From contig JACEVL010000058.1 of NCBI GenBank assembly GCA_020284085.1, positions 934,501 to 998,500 on the forward strand: DNA of 64,000 nt. The letters are read 5' to 3'. The translations under genes were made by a program, and so were the position numbers. How positions within the stretch are numbered: position 1 is the first letter of the stretch; every line of letters starts with the position of its first letter. The notes beneath the pieces were generated by a model. That model was not told the origin of the DNA, ran no database searches, and worked only from the letters and a program-made list of their open reading frames with translations. Positions 60,301 to 64,000 of this stretch are shown piece by piece. The DNA is from Aporrectodea caliginosa. Taxonomy: Eukaryota; Annelida; Clitellata; Crassiclitellata; Lumbricidae.

Positions 60301-61514
60301 AGCAAATATTTTAATTGCATTTCCCAATGGTTGATTCTGAAAACTATAGTAGCTTTATATGCACCATAAGATGCTGATTCATTCATTCATTACAAAGATT
60401 TATATAGCGCCCCTTCAACTTTACTACTCAGGGGCGCTCCCGACCCCAGCACGGCTGAAAAGGACAGTTTTGAGGCAAGTATAGAAAGATTCAGAGTGGA
60501 TTCTGAGATGCAAGTGCAGCGCCAAAGGGAGCCCATTCCAGAGGGAGGGGCCAACCACTGAGAAGGCGCGATTCTGCTTAGTAGCAAGCAAAAGGACCTG
60601 CACGCCCCGCTCAGTAGAGCGGAGAGAGCTACGACTCGGATGATAAAGATGATGATTAATTGTAATTGAATATTTATATAGCTCCACTCAAAGATTCAGA
60701 GGTGCCCCAACCCAAATCAATGCTGTCACTAACAAATAAGATAGTCTTCATGAGTTTCCAAAACTGGGGAAGGGCAAGGCTGAGGTGCTCAAGCCGCAGT
60801 TTGCAGTTCCTGAGGAAGATAATTCCAGCTAGAGTGGCCTACATAGACCAAGGTCATGATCCTGTCTTTATATGCAACTGTATATGTTCCATAGGATGAT
60901 GATCAGATGATCATCAAGGTGGTTTAAATAATAAAGCTTATGTTAACTGCTTTGCTTCAGATTCATCTTGATTAGGATGATAACAACAAAAGCACCGTTA
61001 TGCGCACCCAATGAGTGTACTCCAAGTGGCAATCAGATACGTGCTTCATGTTCCTTTATCACCACAGGTACACTCAGTGGGTACTTGGTGCAGATATCGA
61101 AAGCACCCAAAGACACGAGAAACAATGATGGTGGCAGAAATAGAAAAATATCAAACAGATTGATTACATACAAGCAGAAATCTTAATTCTCTTTTCTCTG
61201 CTCACCATCTTGTTGACTGGGATAGACTTCCAGTTTAGCTCGTGCAGCAAAACCTTCACCGACTCCATTATCCGCAAAGCACTCCAGCTGACCATCATCT
61301 CTTCGCGATTTAACCGGATCAATCCTGAGCACTGATTCTCTCCCGCTTGGTGCGGTCACAATGAGATATCGTGGCCGACTTCCAGCAATTCTTTTGCCAG
61401 CTTTTCGCCAGTACACTTCGGGCTGTGGATTTCCTGTGGCCTGGCAGAAAAAGCTGGCAATGCCATTTTCTACGACTTTCTGGTCTTCTGGTGCAACTGT
61501 TATTTCTGGAGCAC
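15894..61514 (-). CDS. Lar: LAR-type (type IIa) receptor protein tyrosine phosphatase, 33 exons in window
   Basis: A single-pass cell-surface receptor that dephosphorylates phosphotyrosine proteins. In animals this family acts in axon guidance, synapse formation and cell-matrix adhesion. Domain order over about 1,979 residues, numbered from the first complete codon here: Ig1 1-102, Ig2 103-197, Ig3 198-287, FN3 x9 about 288-1,181, membrane-proximal region to 1,299, transmembrane about 1,331-1,354, juxtamembrane to 1,396, PTP D1 to 1,716, PTP D2 to 1,979. All 33 exons join in phase and total 5,942 nt. D1 has KNRYAN, WPDHG (Asp 1,588) and [10 protein letters not shown] (Cys 1,620), so it should be active. 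D2 keeps the Cys (1,911) but has Leu in the pTyr loop. The protein ends GSFDHYAS. Signal peptide, start codon and promoter lie outside the window. Which vertebrate paralogue (F, D or S) it resembles most was not determined; a single invertebrate Lar ancestor is expected. Confidence 0.96.
16204..17488 (+). mobile_element. mariner (Tc1/mariner) transposon, near full length
   Basis: 1,285 bp flanked by TA at both ends (16,202-16,203; 17,489-17,490). Terminal inverted repeats begin CGAGGGTTGATCAATAA. Length and structure match intact mariners. It lies in the last intron of Lar, in the opposite orientation to the gene. Confidence 0.95.
16378..17478 (+). CDS. mariner transposase
   Basis: 366 codons. 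The N-terminal helix-turn-helix region (about residues 1-110, with [11 protein letters not shown] and RSGRP) binds the TIRs. Then comes WVPRML (family WVPHxL). The catalytic core carries Asp in VTMDETW, Asp in HQDNAPAH and, 34 residues further, Asp in YSPDLAPSD: a complete D,D34D triad. No stop interrupts it. The C-terminus is odd: the usual ELQGDYVEK ending is absent. After CVELQ the text reads KTMLKNYK..., and the frame runs on into the 3' TIR. One missing base at about 17,409 would explain this, since the next frame reads DDVEKL then stop. The core is intact but the tail is altered, so activity is uncertain. The start is the first ATG, 174 bp inside the left TIR, as usual. Confidence 0.95.
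   Translation: MDKNEKRAVIKYLHLKGLTQNEIATDMKKVLRDNAPSQATVYRWVAEFNRGRQSTEDEHRSGRPIETCTNENVQFVQDLIQKDRRVNIRNVADCLKLSCGTTHHIITDILGYNKVCARWVPRMLTHENKRVRLTTSRENLDLFREDQAKFLRRYVTMDETWAHHFDPETKLQSMEWKHVDSPTPVKFRKIASAGKVMASVFWDSEGILMIDYLERGKTITGVYYAQLIRKLRVAIKEKRRGKLRQGIVFHQDNAPAHTSSVAMTAIRECGFELLQHPPYSPDLAPSDLHLFRYLKDSLRGQKFDTDENVIHAINDWFQELDKTFFLEGVKALEHRWEKCVELQKTMLKNYKTILVQICCLIYFSHY
17491..18123. other. Lar last intron, remainder
   Basis: Between the mariner and exon 32. I see no gene, exon or clear repeat here. Confidence 0.5.
18124..18259 (-). CDS. Lar: Lar exon 32: D2 P-loop and following helices
   Basis: Opens with T that completes the Ser codon after the D2 Cys, giving [12 protein letters not shown], then [22 protein letters not shown]. 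The usual [10 protein letters not shown] has Ala where this reads Val. Ends in phase 0 at GTAAGT. Confidence 0.95.
18661..18815 (-). CDS. Lar: Lar exon 31: D2 WPD loop to catalytic Cys
   Basis: [21 protein letters not shown] ... [10 protein letters not shown]. The loop reads WPD, whereas vertebrate LAR D2 has WPE. Ends after AG of the Ser codon; donor GTTGGT is weaker than its neighbours. Confidence 0.95.
19614..19739 (-). CDS. Lar: Lar exon 30: D2
   Basis: [18 protein letters not shown] ... [12 protein letters not shown], 42 codons, both ends in phase 0. Near-identical to the corresponding vertebrate D2 block ([18 protein letters not shown]). Confidence 0.95.
20374..20508 (-). CDS. Lar: Lar exon 29: D2
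   Basis: [45 protein letters not shown]; phase 0 at both ends. Acceptor TTTTTAG, donor GTAAGT. Confidence 0.95.
20847..20923 (-). CDS. Lar: Lar exon 28: D2
   Basis: Completes a Phe codon, then [20 protein letters not shown] and ANFVD, the conserved SDYINA block. Donor GTATGT. Confidence 0.93.
21059..21345 (+). mobile_element. CR1-type LINE C-terminus and 3' tail
   Basis: Plus-strand frame reads [11 protein letters not shown] ... [21 protein letters not shown] and stop, a typical CR1 RT C-terminal end. Then GTGCATATAAATGTAATGAA with an ATGA tail. 5'-truncated copy in the intron between Lar exons 27 and 28. Confidence 0.75.
21587..22067. mobile_element. piggyBac-type MITE with microsatellite and hairpin
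   Basis: TTAA at 21,583-21,586 and 22,068-22,071 flanks CCTCCTTAGCGTT ... AACGTCAAGGAGG. Most of the interior is a long TATG/TACA-type microsatellite (about 21,640-21,965). Near the right end CCCCGAACGTGACTCGGG pairs with CCCGAGTAACGTTCGGGG around a short loop. Confidence 0.7.
22190..22255. repeat. SINE-like fragment
   Basis: GGGCATGGTGGCCGACTGGT resembles a tRNA-type SINE head (compare CATGGTAGCCAATTAGTTAAG at 43,072). No convincing box B follows, so this is only a possible fragment. Confidence 0.3.
22261..22432. repeat. 16-bp minisatellite GACAATAGATCGTTAT
   Basis: About ten direct copies, some shortened to GACAATAGATCAT. A short block of the same unit reappears at about 23,452-23,480, on the far side of Lar exon 26. 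Confidence 0.9.
22523..22616 (-). CDS. Lar: Lar exon 27: start of D2
   Basis: [20 protein letters not shown] then [11 protein letters not shown]. Position after KNR is Leu, whereas active PTP domains have Tyr (compare D1 KNRYAN). Phase 0 in, phase 1 out. Confidence 0.94.
23081..23366 (-). CDS. Lar: Lar exon 26: D1 P-loop to D1-D2 linker
   Basis: [38 protein letters not shown] (Q-loop Gln present), then the linker with [10 protein letters not shown]. The reading frame could run past the donor, but GTGAGA after EFK is the site that joins in phase to exon 27. Confidence 0.95.
23452..23480. repeat. Second block of the 16-bp minisatellite
   Basis: GTTATGACAATAGATCGTTATGACAAT-like text, two units, about 90 bp upstream (gene sense) of exon 26. 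Confidence 0.8.
24328..24482 (-). CDS. Lar: Lar exon 25: D1 WPD loop to catalytic Cys
   Basis: [20 protein letters not shown], then [16 protein letters not shown] and AG of Ser. The general acid Asp (WPD) and nucleophile Cys are both present. Donor GTAGAA. Confidence 0.95.
24732..24851 (-). CDS. Lar: Lar exon 24: D1
   Basis: [20 protein letters not shown] ... [13 protein letters not shown], 40 codons, phase 0 both ends. Confidence 0.94.
25204..25302 (-). CDS. Lar: Lar exon 23: D1
   Basis: [33 protein letters not shown], 33 codons, phase 0 both ends; almost identical to vertebrate LAR. Confidence 0.95.
25505..25640. repeat. Dispersed repeat, copy 1
   Basis: TTGGGACTGGCACTGCCAGA followed by GTACGAGCAGTGGC recurs at 49,090-49,145 with the preceding TTTAAC...ACTGTGT-like text. 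The family is unknown. A tRNA-like GGGTTCAATACCCGC box B follows at about 25,712. Confidence 0.6.
26363..26661 (-). CDS. Lar: Lar exon 22: D1 N-terminal part with pTyr loop
   Basis: [28 protein letters not shown], then [15 protein letters not shown] and [13 protein letters not shown], ending ATQ. KNRYAN supplies the substrate-recognition Tyr. Phase 1 in, phase 0 out. Confidence 0.96.
27066..27190 (-). CDS. Lar: Lar exon 21: juxtamembrane
   Basis: [19 protein letters not shown] ... [15 protein letters not shown]. The DPVE-RRLN-QTPG block is a LAR-family signature just before D1. Acceptor TTTCTACAG. Confidence 0.93.
27710..27876 (-). CDS. Lar: Lar exon 20: transmembrane exon
   Basis: [15 protein letters not shown] (compare vertebrate ATSPYSDPVVS), a short acidic stalk, then the hydrophobic span [19 protein letters not shown] with a basic stop-transfer RRR completed by the next exon. 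Confidence 0.94.
28454..28633 (-). CDS. Lar: Lar exon 19: membrane-proximal region
   Basis: 60 codons: [50 protein letters not shown]; aligns with vertebrate ...YIAAHFDVLPTEF... Two AGs are possible at the acceptor. The first (after ACACC) keeps the conserved ELLK and is preferred. The basic furin-type site found here in vertebrate LAR is not seen. Confidence 0.9.
29163..29335 (-). CDS. Lar: Lar exon 18: membrane-proximal region
   Basis: [20 protein letters not shown] then [19 protein letters not shown] and PDSFSINE. The YYxVIVVP block is diagnostic of LAR-family ectodomains. Phase 1 in, phase 0 out. Confidence 0.92.
29953..30166 (-). CDS. Lar: Lar exon 17: FN3-9, second half
   Basis: [17 protein letters not shown] ... 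[20 protein letters not shown] ... [20 protein letters not shown] is the FN3 F-strand Tyr pattern. Confidence 0.9.
30483..30570. repeat. Partial copy of a SINE family
   Basis: GTTAGCAACTTCACATTCTT ... GGGTGGGTAGCCGG parallels 55,060-55,115 (GTTAGTGACTTCATTTTCTT ... GGTGGGTGGCCAG). Confidence 0.6.
30709..30803 (-). CDS. Lar: Lar exon 16: FN3-9, first half
   Basis: [20 protein letters not shown] then [12 protein letters not shown]; Trp of the FN3 B-C region present. Joins exon 15 (phase 1) and exon 17 (phase 0). Confidence 0.9.
31067..31285 (-). other. Possible cassette exon between FN3-8 and FN3-9
   Basis: A stop-free 219-nt stretch sits between an AG (AAATCAG) and a GT (CCAG|GTATTG) with 2+3n+1 phasing, exactly what insertion between exons 15 and 16 needs. 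It would add 73 residues beginning [18 protein letters not shown] and ending ENLECSRP, with Cys residues and no FN3 pattern. The pyrimidine tract is poor. It could be an alternative exon or a chance ORF; vertebrate LAR has no equivalent that I know. Confidence 0.3.
31383..31676 (-). CDS. Lar: Lar exon 15: FN3-8
   Basis: [38 protein letters not shown] ... [16 protein letters not shown]. Complete FN3 domain on one exon, phase 1 to 1. Confidence 0.93.
32223..32516 (-). CDS. Lar: Lar exon 14: FN3-7
   Basis: [39 protein letters not shown] ... [21 protein letters not shown] full FN3 on one exon, phase 1 to 1. Confidence 0.94.
33099..33191 (-). CDS. Lar: Lar exon 13: FN3-6, second half
   Basis: [20 protein letters not shown] then SEKLTTPDG; matches vertebrate [20 protein letters not shown]. 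The acceptor (TTACTTACCAG) directly abuts the 3' tail of a LINE at 33,194-34,733. Confidence 0.93.
33194..34733 (-). mobile_element. 5'-truncated non-LTR retrotransposon, decayed RT
   Basis: On the gene's strand: [27 protein letters not shown] and [13 protein letters not shown], then after frame changes [41 protein letters not shown], and a C-terminal block ending about 33,410. The 3' end is AATAAAGGAAATAC followed by a TTAC tail that touches Lar exon 13. RT motifs place it in the jockey/CR1/I group of LINEs. Several frame breaks; dead copy. Confidence 0.85.
35302..35499 (-). CDS. Lar: Lar exon 12: FN3-6, first half
   Basis: [47 protein letters not shown] ... SGFLG. Phase 1 to 1. Confidence 0.93.
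36032..36160 (-). CDS. Lar: Lar exon 11: FN3-5, second half
   Basis: [20 protein letters not shown] then [20 protein letters not shown]. The [16 protein letters not shown] block matches LAR FN3-5. Found only by splice logic: no long ORF marks it. Confidence 0.93.
36480..36662 (-). CDS. Lar: Lar exon 10: FN3-5, first half
   Basis: [50 protein letters not shown]; very close to vertebrate FN3-5 (PPRKVEVEAVNSTSVKV), including the N-glycosylation sequon NST. Confidence 0.95.
37221..37535 (-). CDS. Lar: Lar exon 9: FN3-4
   Basis: [40 protein letters not shown] ... [20 protein letters not shown]. Complete FN3, phase 1 to 1. Confidence 0.95.
38132..38416 (-). CDS. Lar: Lar exon 8: FN3-3
   Basis: [39 protein letters not shown] ... 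[20 protein letters not shown]. Complete FN3, phase 1 to 1. Confidence 0.95.
38570..41640. other. Lar intron 7-8, main part
   Basis: About 3 kb without an exon. It holds LINE 3' ends with tetranucleotide tails: AATAAAGGCTACTAACTTAC at about 39,200 (CTTA tail), AATAAAATGATTGATTGATT at about 40,250 (GATT tail), a (TA)n at about 41,140-41,160, and a CR1-type end at 41,205-41,305 with an ATGA tail. Confidence 0.6.
41205..41305 (+). mobile_element. CR1-type LINE 3' end
   Basis: CAAGTCTTTTTTCTTTAGTC then GTGGCTGGGCTGGGAGCGCT matches the insertion at 12,383-12,558 almost base for base, and ends in an ATGA tail. Confidence 0.85.
41734..41929 (-). CDS. Lar: Lar exon 7: FN3-2, second half
   Basis: [55 protein letters not shown]. 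Phase 0 in, phase 1 out. Confidence 0.95.
42709..42809 (-). CDS. Lar: Lar exon 6: FN3-2, first half
   Basis: [34 protein letters not shown]; matches vertebrate APSSPPRRVQARMLSASTML. Found by splice logic, 101 nt. Confidence 0.94.
42810..44405. other. Lar intron 5-6
   Basis: No exon seen. It contains a tRNA-type SINE at 43,066-43,260; the rest is AT-rich with no recognisable coding content. Confidence 0.5.
43066..43260 (+). mobile_element. tRNA-derived SINE, copy 2
   Basis: Box A-like TGGTAGCCAATTAG, box B GGGTTCGAGCCTCC, then CCTTCACTCACAATTGCACA, shared with 9,637-9,800. The 3' side runs into TTGTATTGTATTG. Confidence 0.7.
44406..44690 (-). CDS. Lar: Lar exon 5: FN3-1
   Basis: [39 protein letters not shown] ... 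[17 protein letters not shown]. [12 protein letters not shown] is conserved in LAR FN3-1. Phase 1 to 1. Confidence 0.96.
44713..44790 (-). mobile_element. CR1-type LINE 3' end next to exon 5
   Basis: In gene sense: AGGGCGCATTATAAATACAA then a TTGTA pentamer tail, ending about 20 nt before the exon 5 acceptor. Confidence 0.55.
44791..46178. other. Lar intron 4-5, remainder
   Basis: No exon recognised. An AAGT/AAAT tetranucleotide-rich stretch is at about 45,030-45,090. Confidence 0.5.
46179..46448 (-). CDS. Lar: Lar exon 4: Ig3
   Basis: [39 protein letters not shown] ... [19 protein letters not shown]. Both Ig cysteines (LTC, YTC) are present; nearly the vertebrate text PRFSIPPSSQEVMPGG. Phase 1 to 1. 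Confidence 0.97.
46687..47947 (+). mobile_element. 5'-truncated non-LTR retrotransposon, RT C-terminal half
   Basis: Plus strand: [31 protein letters not shown] (RT active site), a frame change near 46,885, then [38 protein letters not shown] and [13 protein letters not shown]. The 3' end is TTCAATAAAAGAGTTTTGAT with a GATT tail. Lies in Lar intron 3-4 in the opposite sense. Non-functional fragment. Confidence 0.88.
47965..48300 (-). repeat. Possible antisense LINE 3' end
   Basis: AAATAAATCAATCAATTTTA then TTTATTGTCTACC reads, in reverse, like a polyadenylation hexamer plus a tetranucleotide tail. An 68-codon minus ORF follows but carries no motif I recognise. Confidence 0.35.
48918..49345. 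repeat. Imperfect ~307-bp tandem duplication
   Basis: TATTGTCATACATGTTTACT ... CCAATCATGCACGAAG (48,926-49,035) recurs as TATTGTCATGTATGCTTACT ... CCAATCACGCATGAAG (49,235-49,343). The spacer carries the same GACTGGCACTGCCAGAGTAC block found at 25,570. Confidence 0.7.
50165..50270 (-). mobile_element. LINE 3' tail, antisense
   Basis: A run of CATAAC hexamers then CACGACTTTTATTGAAACCA, i.e. in reverse an AATAAA-bearing 3' end with a GGTTAT hexamer tail. Confidence 0.5.
50476..50610. repeat. (ATGT)n microsatellite
   Basis: Interrupted TATG/CATA tetranucleotides; ORFs over it are artefacts. Confidence 0.9.
50848..50958 (-). CDS. Lar: Lar exon 3: Ig2, second half
   Basis: [20 protein letters not shown] then [17 protein letters not shown]. 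[20 protein letters not shown] is the conserved LAR Ig2 end, carrying the second Ig Cys. It joins exon 4 at VQ-VRR. Confidence 0.96.
50959..52348. other. Lar intron 2-3
   Basis: No exon or clear mobile element. CA/TA-rich short repeats (ACATACAA-like) at about 51,980-52,050. Confidence 0.5.
52349..52522 (-). CDS. Lar: Lar exon 2: Ig2, first half
   Basis: [59 protein letters not shown]. First Ig2 Cys in [12 protein letters not shown] matches vertebrate WFKDFLPV. Found by splice logic. Confidence 0.95.
53322..53540 (+). mobile_element. tRNA-derived SINE with ATC tail
   Basis: Box A-like GATGCAGTGGTGCAGCAGAA, box B GGTTCGAATCT, then GAGGAAGGCAATGGGAAACC, a GGCCCATTGGCC hairpin and a CATCATCATCAC tail. 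A GAAGGCAATAGCAAACCACC cousin occurs at 63,760. Confidence 0.7.
54330..54625. repeat. 42-bp minisatellite, about 7 units
   Basis: Unit AGAACTGATACACTTAATAG + ATTTACCAGCCTAGGAATAA + AT; the central three units are nearly identical, the outer ones diverged. As 42 is a multiple of 3, it also yields a repetitive minus-strand ORF ([14 protein letters not shown]) with no other sign of being a gene. Confidence 0.92.
54990..55290 (-). mobile_element. tRNA-derived SINE, antisense
   Basis: In reverse: GTGAATAGTGCAGGGGCTAGC (box A side), AGAGGTCAGAGGTTCAAATC (box B), then a body related to 30,483-30,570. It ends next to a (TA)n at about 54,980-55,008. Confidence 0.7.
56524..56965. repeat. Possible short TIR pair
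   Basis: TATCCATCTAGT at 56,526 is inverted as ACTAGATGGATA at about 56,952. No target duplication could be established. Confidence 0.3.
60380..60655 (-). mobile_element. CR1-type LINE C-terminus and 3' tail
   Basis: Minus strand reads [53 protein letters not shown] and stop, then GGGGCGCTATATAAATCTTT and an AATG tail. Same family as 21,059-21,345. Confidence 0.85.
60656..60885 (-). mobile_element. Second antisense CR1-type LINE end
   Basis: GAATATTTATATAGCTCCAC followed by GAGGTGCCCCAACCC parallels 985-1,050 and 60,400. Adjacent to, but distinct from, the copy at 60,380. Confidence 0.65.
61206..61514 (-). CDS. Lar: Lar exon 1 in window: Ig1
   Basis: [68 protein letters not shown]. Ig cysteines FFC and LEC are present. 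Basic residues RKAGKR...RPR occupy the place of the heparan-sulfate-binding lysine loop of vertebrate Ig1 (KKGKK). Starts with two bases of a split codon, so a coding exon with the signal peptide must lie upstream. Confidence 0.95.
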
Positions 61515-62474
61515 CTAAAATGAGTTACAGATCACTTCTATCATCGTACTTTATGGGTATGAATTCTTGACACCTTACAATTTGCAATACATAAGATGTA
61601 TATATGTCAACACTCAACAGCCAACAACTGTTGTGGTTCTAACACAGACTACACATCTTCTGAACCACTTTAAAGCCTTGTTATGTTATGTGATGTAACT
61701 GGAGTGCTGAACAACAGTTACTCGTATACCTGTCAGGATTTGATCAAATGAAAATATTAAAGGATCCAAAAGAAGATGACAAGACACAGTTCTAACCATG
61801 CAAGACACCTTTTAATGACTACTGTGATGTGATGGAGGCAATCTGCAAAAAACGTACTGGAACACGCTATATTGTTTTGTATAAAACATATACAGAATAC
61901 AGGAATACAGTTTAAAACATCACGACTACAAAAGTAAAACACAGCATAGATCATCATGGTAAACTTCACAATTCTTCAGATCCAAAACCATCGGAATCAA
62001 GAGCAGCAACTAACACATGCTCAATCAAGAGAAAATTATCAAAGTTGTATCAGTCAGGTTCAGTTCTCCTTAAGGCCTGCATGGCTATCCAGCACATTCT
62101 TAACAAAATGGTCCAACAATACAGATTCATCCAAGAAAATCTTTCTCCACAACAAGTTCAGAACCTTGTGCACTGAATTGTTGGCTTGGAGGAAACATAG
62201 GCCTTCAGTCCATTTCCAAAAGTCTGGCTGGTAAACACAACGATGGTGATGTTGGAATGTGTTCAAGTGCAGCAACAAGGACCATACTTACACTAAGTGG
62301 AACAAGAAGAGATGGAGTAGTGACAACAAATTCTACTTGTACATAAACAGATCACCAATTTGCACCCAGTGTTAACACTTAGGTCTGCAAAGGTTCATTA
62401 GTCACTTTAGGCTTGCCTAGCTTGTCTAGAGTAACACAGGGAGGAGATCCGGTCGACGTATCCTTGGATCGTAG
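61515..62474. other. Upstream Lar intron
   Basis: No exon or signal-peptide ORF recognised. The last part (62,380-62,474) belongs to a dispersed repeat that continues after the hAT element. Confidence 0.5.
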
Positions 62475-63627
62475 CAGTGGCGTAACAGCCACATAACGAG
62501 GGTGGACAAAGTCCAGGGGCCCCCGAGGTCCAAAGGGCCCCCAAGCTTTTAAAACTGAAAAATTTCATGCACTTTTTGTCCGTTTTTCTGTGAGAATAAT
62601 TATTAGAGAAAATCTCACATTATGTCAATAATGCTTTTACATGATGTAAAAAACGACAGCCAGCGAATTTCATAATTTAAATATCGATGACTTAACACAA
62701 CAAGAGTTTTAAATGTTTTAGAAGACGTTTAGTCTGTTTTAAAACCACTGAAATTTAACTTTGAACATACTTAATTTTCCATTTTAGTCCAATTTTCTAG
62801 CTTTCTTTTAAAAGCAAACCATTCCACAACTCCTACACTGCTCTTGACGAATTTCAGTTCTAATGCTCCGTTCAGCTTCTTAAATGACGAAATGGACTTG
62901 ATAGACACATTTGCGAACAGAAAGCTAGAATAGCCAAATTCGTGAGGAACTAGGACTAACAGACTATGCAGTCTACAATCTACATGTTCGCTACATTACT
63001 GTGTAGGCAGTGCCACAGTAGCGTCACTGGTGACTCTTTCAGCTTAGCCTACTGTGCACGGTTTTGCTAACTGATGTAATATATTATATTCGTTCGTAAT
63101 TACATTTAACATCAGGGCTGAGTCAGGGCTGTTAAAGGCTTTGTTTTTTGTTTTGTTTTTTAAACAACAACAAAAACCAAAACGCAAATTTCGGTTTTTG
63201 GTTTTTAACAAATTTGAAATTTAAAATGAGAAAATTTGCGTCTCTTCAACTTTCTTGGCAATAATTGTTGTATGGCCGTTAATTTCGTTTTATGATATTC
63301 TACGGTTCTACTGTTCTAGTTAATTTAATTTATATGCATCTGATTAATTTGAATGGTATTAAGCCATTTTTATGAGTTTTATGATCCAAAATAGGAAATC
63401 TTAAAAAAAACTAAAAAAACAAAACCCCAAAAAACAACTTTTCATTTTGAAAAAGCTTGGTTTTTTGCACCCCTGCTCCGAGTATAAATCATGAAATGGC
63501 GCTATAATTCTAAATGTTCAATTATTAATTTTACGTAGCCTACATACAATGCATGTCGATACATAATGGGTAAGGGCCCCCAAGCTTAGAATGTCCAAGG
63601 GCCCCCGGCTAAGTTGTTACGCCACTG
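62475..63627. mobile_element. Non-autonomous hAT-type element
   Basis: Begins CAGTGGCGTAACAGCC and ends GTTACGCCACTG. The 8-bp direct repeat GATCGTAG flanks it (62,467-62,474; 63,628-63,635). GGGCCCCC-type blocks sit just inside both ends. 1,153 bp with no transposase; AT-rich interior with an A-run around 63,400. Confidence 0.92.
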
Positions 63628-63635
63628 GATCGTAG

Positions 63636-63930
63636 ACTCGGAACCGACCTGGGCTGATGAATCAAAGTCCTCCGTGCCCACCTTCATGTGGTGCAGACTG
63701 TTAGTATCCTCCCAAATTTTGGTAGGAGAACGAACGGGCACGGCAGGCAAAACCAGGGGAAGGCAATAGCAAACCACCCCTGTTTATATGCCAAGAAAAC
63801 CGTATGGATCAAGTGACAGAACTGAGAGATGCGACGGCGGACAGAAGAAAATGGAGGAACTTGATCATGATGGTCGCCAGGGTTCAACGAACTGACAGCA
63901 CAAGGTAACAAGGTTAACACTTAAAACCAG
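63636..63930. repeat. Dispersed repeat interrupted by the hAT element
   Basis: Continues the sequence before 62,467 (CCTTGGATCGTAG | ACTCGGAACC). It has GAAGGCAATAGCAAACCACC, shared in kind with the SINE at 53,430, so it is probably a SINE or LINE end. ORFs over it are shadows. 63,931-64,000 shows nothing. Confidence 0.45.
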
Positions 63931-64000
63931 TTGGACGTGAAGCAGCATGCAATTAGAACCAGTGTGTGCCATTTTAAAAGTCAGTAGATAGCTTTTAATA

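Larger units (their letters stand above)
52523..61205. other. Lar intron 1-2 (first intron in window), 8.7 kb
   Basis: No Lar exon found. Contents listed separately: SINEs at 53,322 and 54,990, a 42-bp minisatellite at 54,330, a possible TIR pair at 56,526/56,950, and CR1-type ends at 60,380-60,880. An AAT triplet run is at about 58,575, and CTTG/GATT tetranucleotides at about 56,550-56,595. ORFs at 55,393-55,689 and 59,000-59,400 carry nothing I recognise. Confidence 0.55.

Overview
This is a window of animal (metazoan) nuclear DNA. It holds spliced genes with GT-AG introns, moderately AT-rich introns full of transposons, and no bacterial-style gene packing. The one host gene I can support lies on the minus strand. 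It is a type IIa receptor protein tyrosine phosphatase (LAR / PTPRF-PTPRD-PTPRS family). I traced 33 coding exons, from the first immunoglobulin domain (61,514) to the stop codon (15,894). All junction phases agree, giving about 1,979 residues. Only the 5' end (signal peptide, 5' UTR, promoter) is missing and should lie beyond position 64,000. Nine FN3 modules, as in Drosophila Lar, rather than the eight of vertebrate LAR, together with 2A-bearing L2/CR1 elements, mariner, piggyBac and hAT elements and tRNA-type SINEs, suggest a marine invertebrate (deuterostome or lophotrochozoan). I cannot fix the species.

Layout: 1-9.6 kb is a transposon graveyard with nested insertions. It contains an inverted pair of GTCGAC-rich repeats, a CR1-type LINE 3' end interrupted by an unclassified element with 31-bp TIRs and a 4-bp target duplication, a decayed piggyBac element, and a hAT element inside one inverted arm. 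9.6-13.5 kb is a nearly full-length but broken L2/CR1 LINE with a 2A-like N-terminus. 13.8-15.2 kb holds a fold-back element with telomere-like repeats and a small TIR element with an 8-bp target duplication. 15.2-15.96 kb is the 3' UTR and last exon of the phosphatase gene. A nearly intact mariner sits in its last intron (16.2-17.5 kb). 18.1-27.2 kb encodes the cytoplasmic part (juxtamembrane, catalytic D1, regulatory D2), 27.7-29.3 kb the transmembrane and membrane-proximal part, 30-44.7 kb the nine FN3 domains, and 46-61.5 kb the three Ig domains. Introns carry LINE fragments (33.2-34.7 and 46.7-47.9 kb), SINEs, minisatellites and microsatellites. 61.5-64 kb is upstream intron with a non-autonomous hAT element.

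The single host product would be a cell-surface adhesion-type phosphatase. Its Ig/FN3 ectodomain binds matrix or synaptic ligands, a membrane-proximal region leads to one membrane span, D1 is catalytic, and D2 is a substrate-binding or regulatory pseudo-phosphatase. The remaining coding sequence is transposon-derived. The most unusual items are: the unclassified TIR element at 1.4-3.2 kb carrying an unrecognised coding fragment; a phase-compatible 219-nt possible cassette exon between FN3-8 and FN3-9; an exon whose splice acceptor abuts a LINE tail; and an odd set of D2 active-site residues. Everything here was read by eye from the sequence; no alignment or database search was run.
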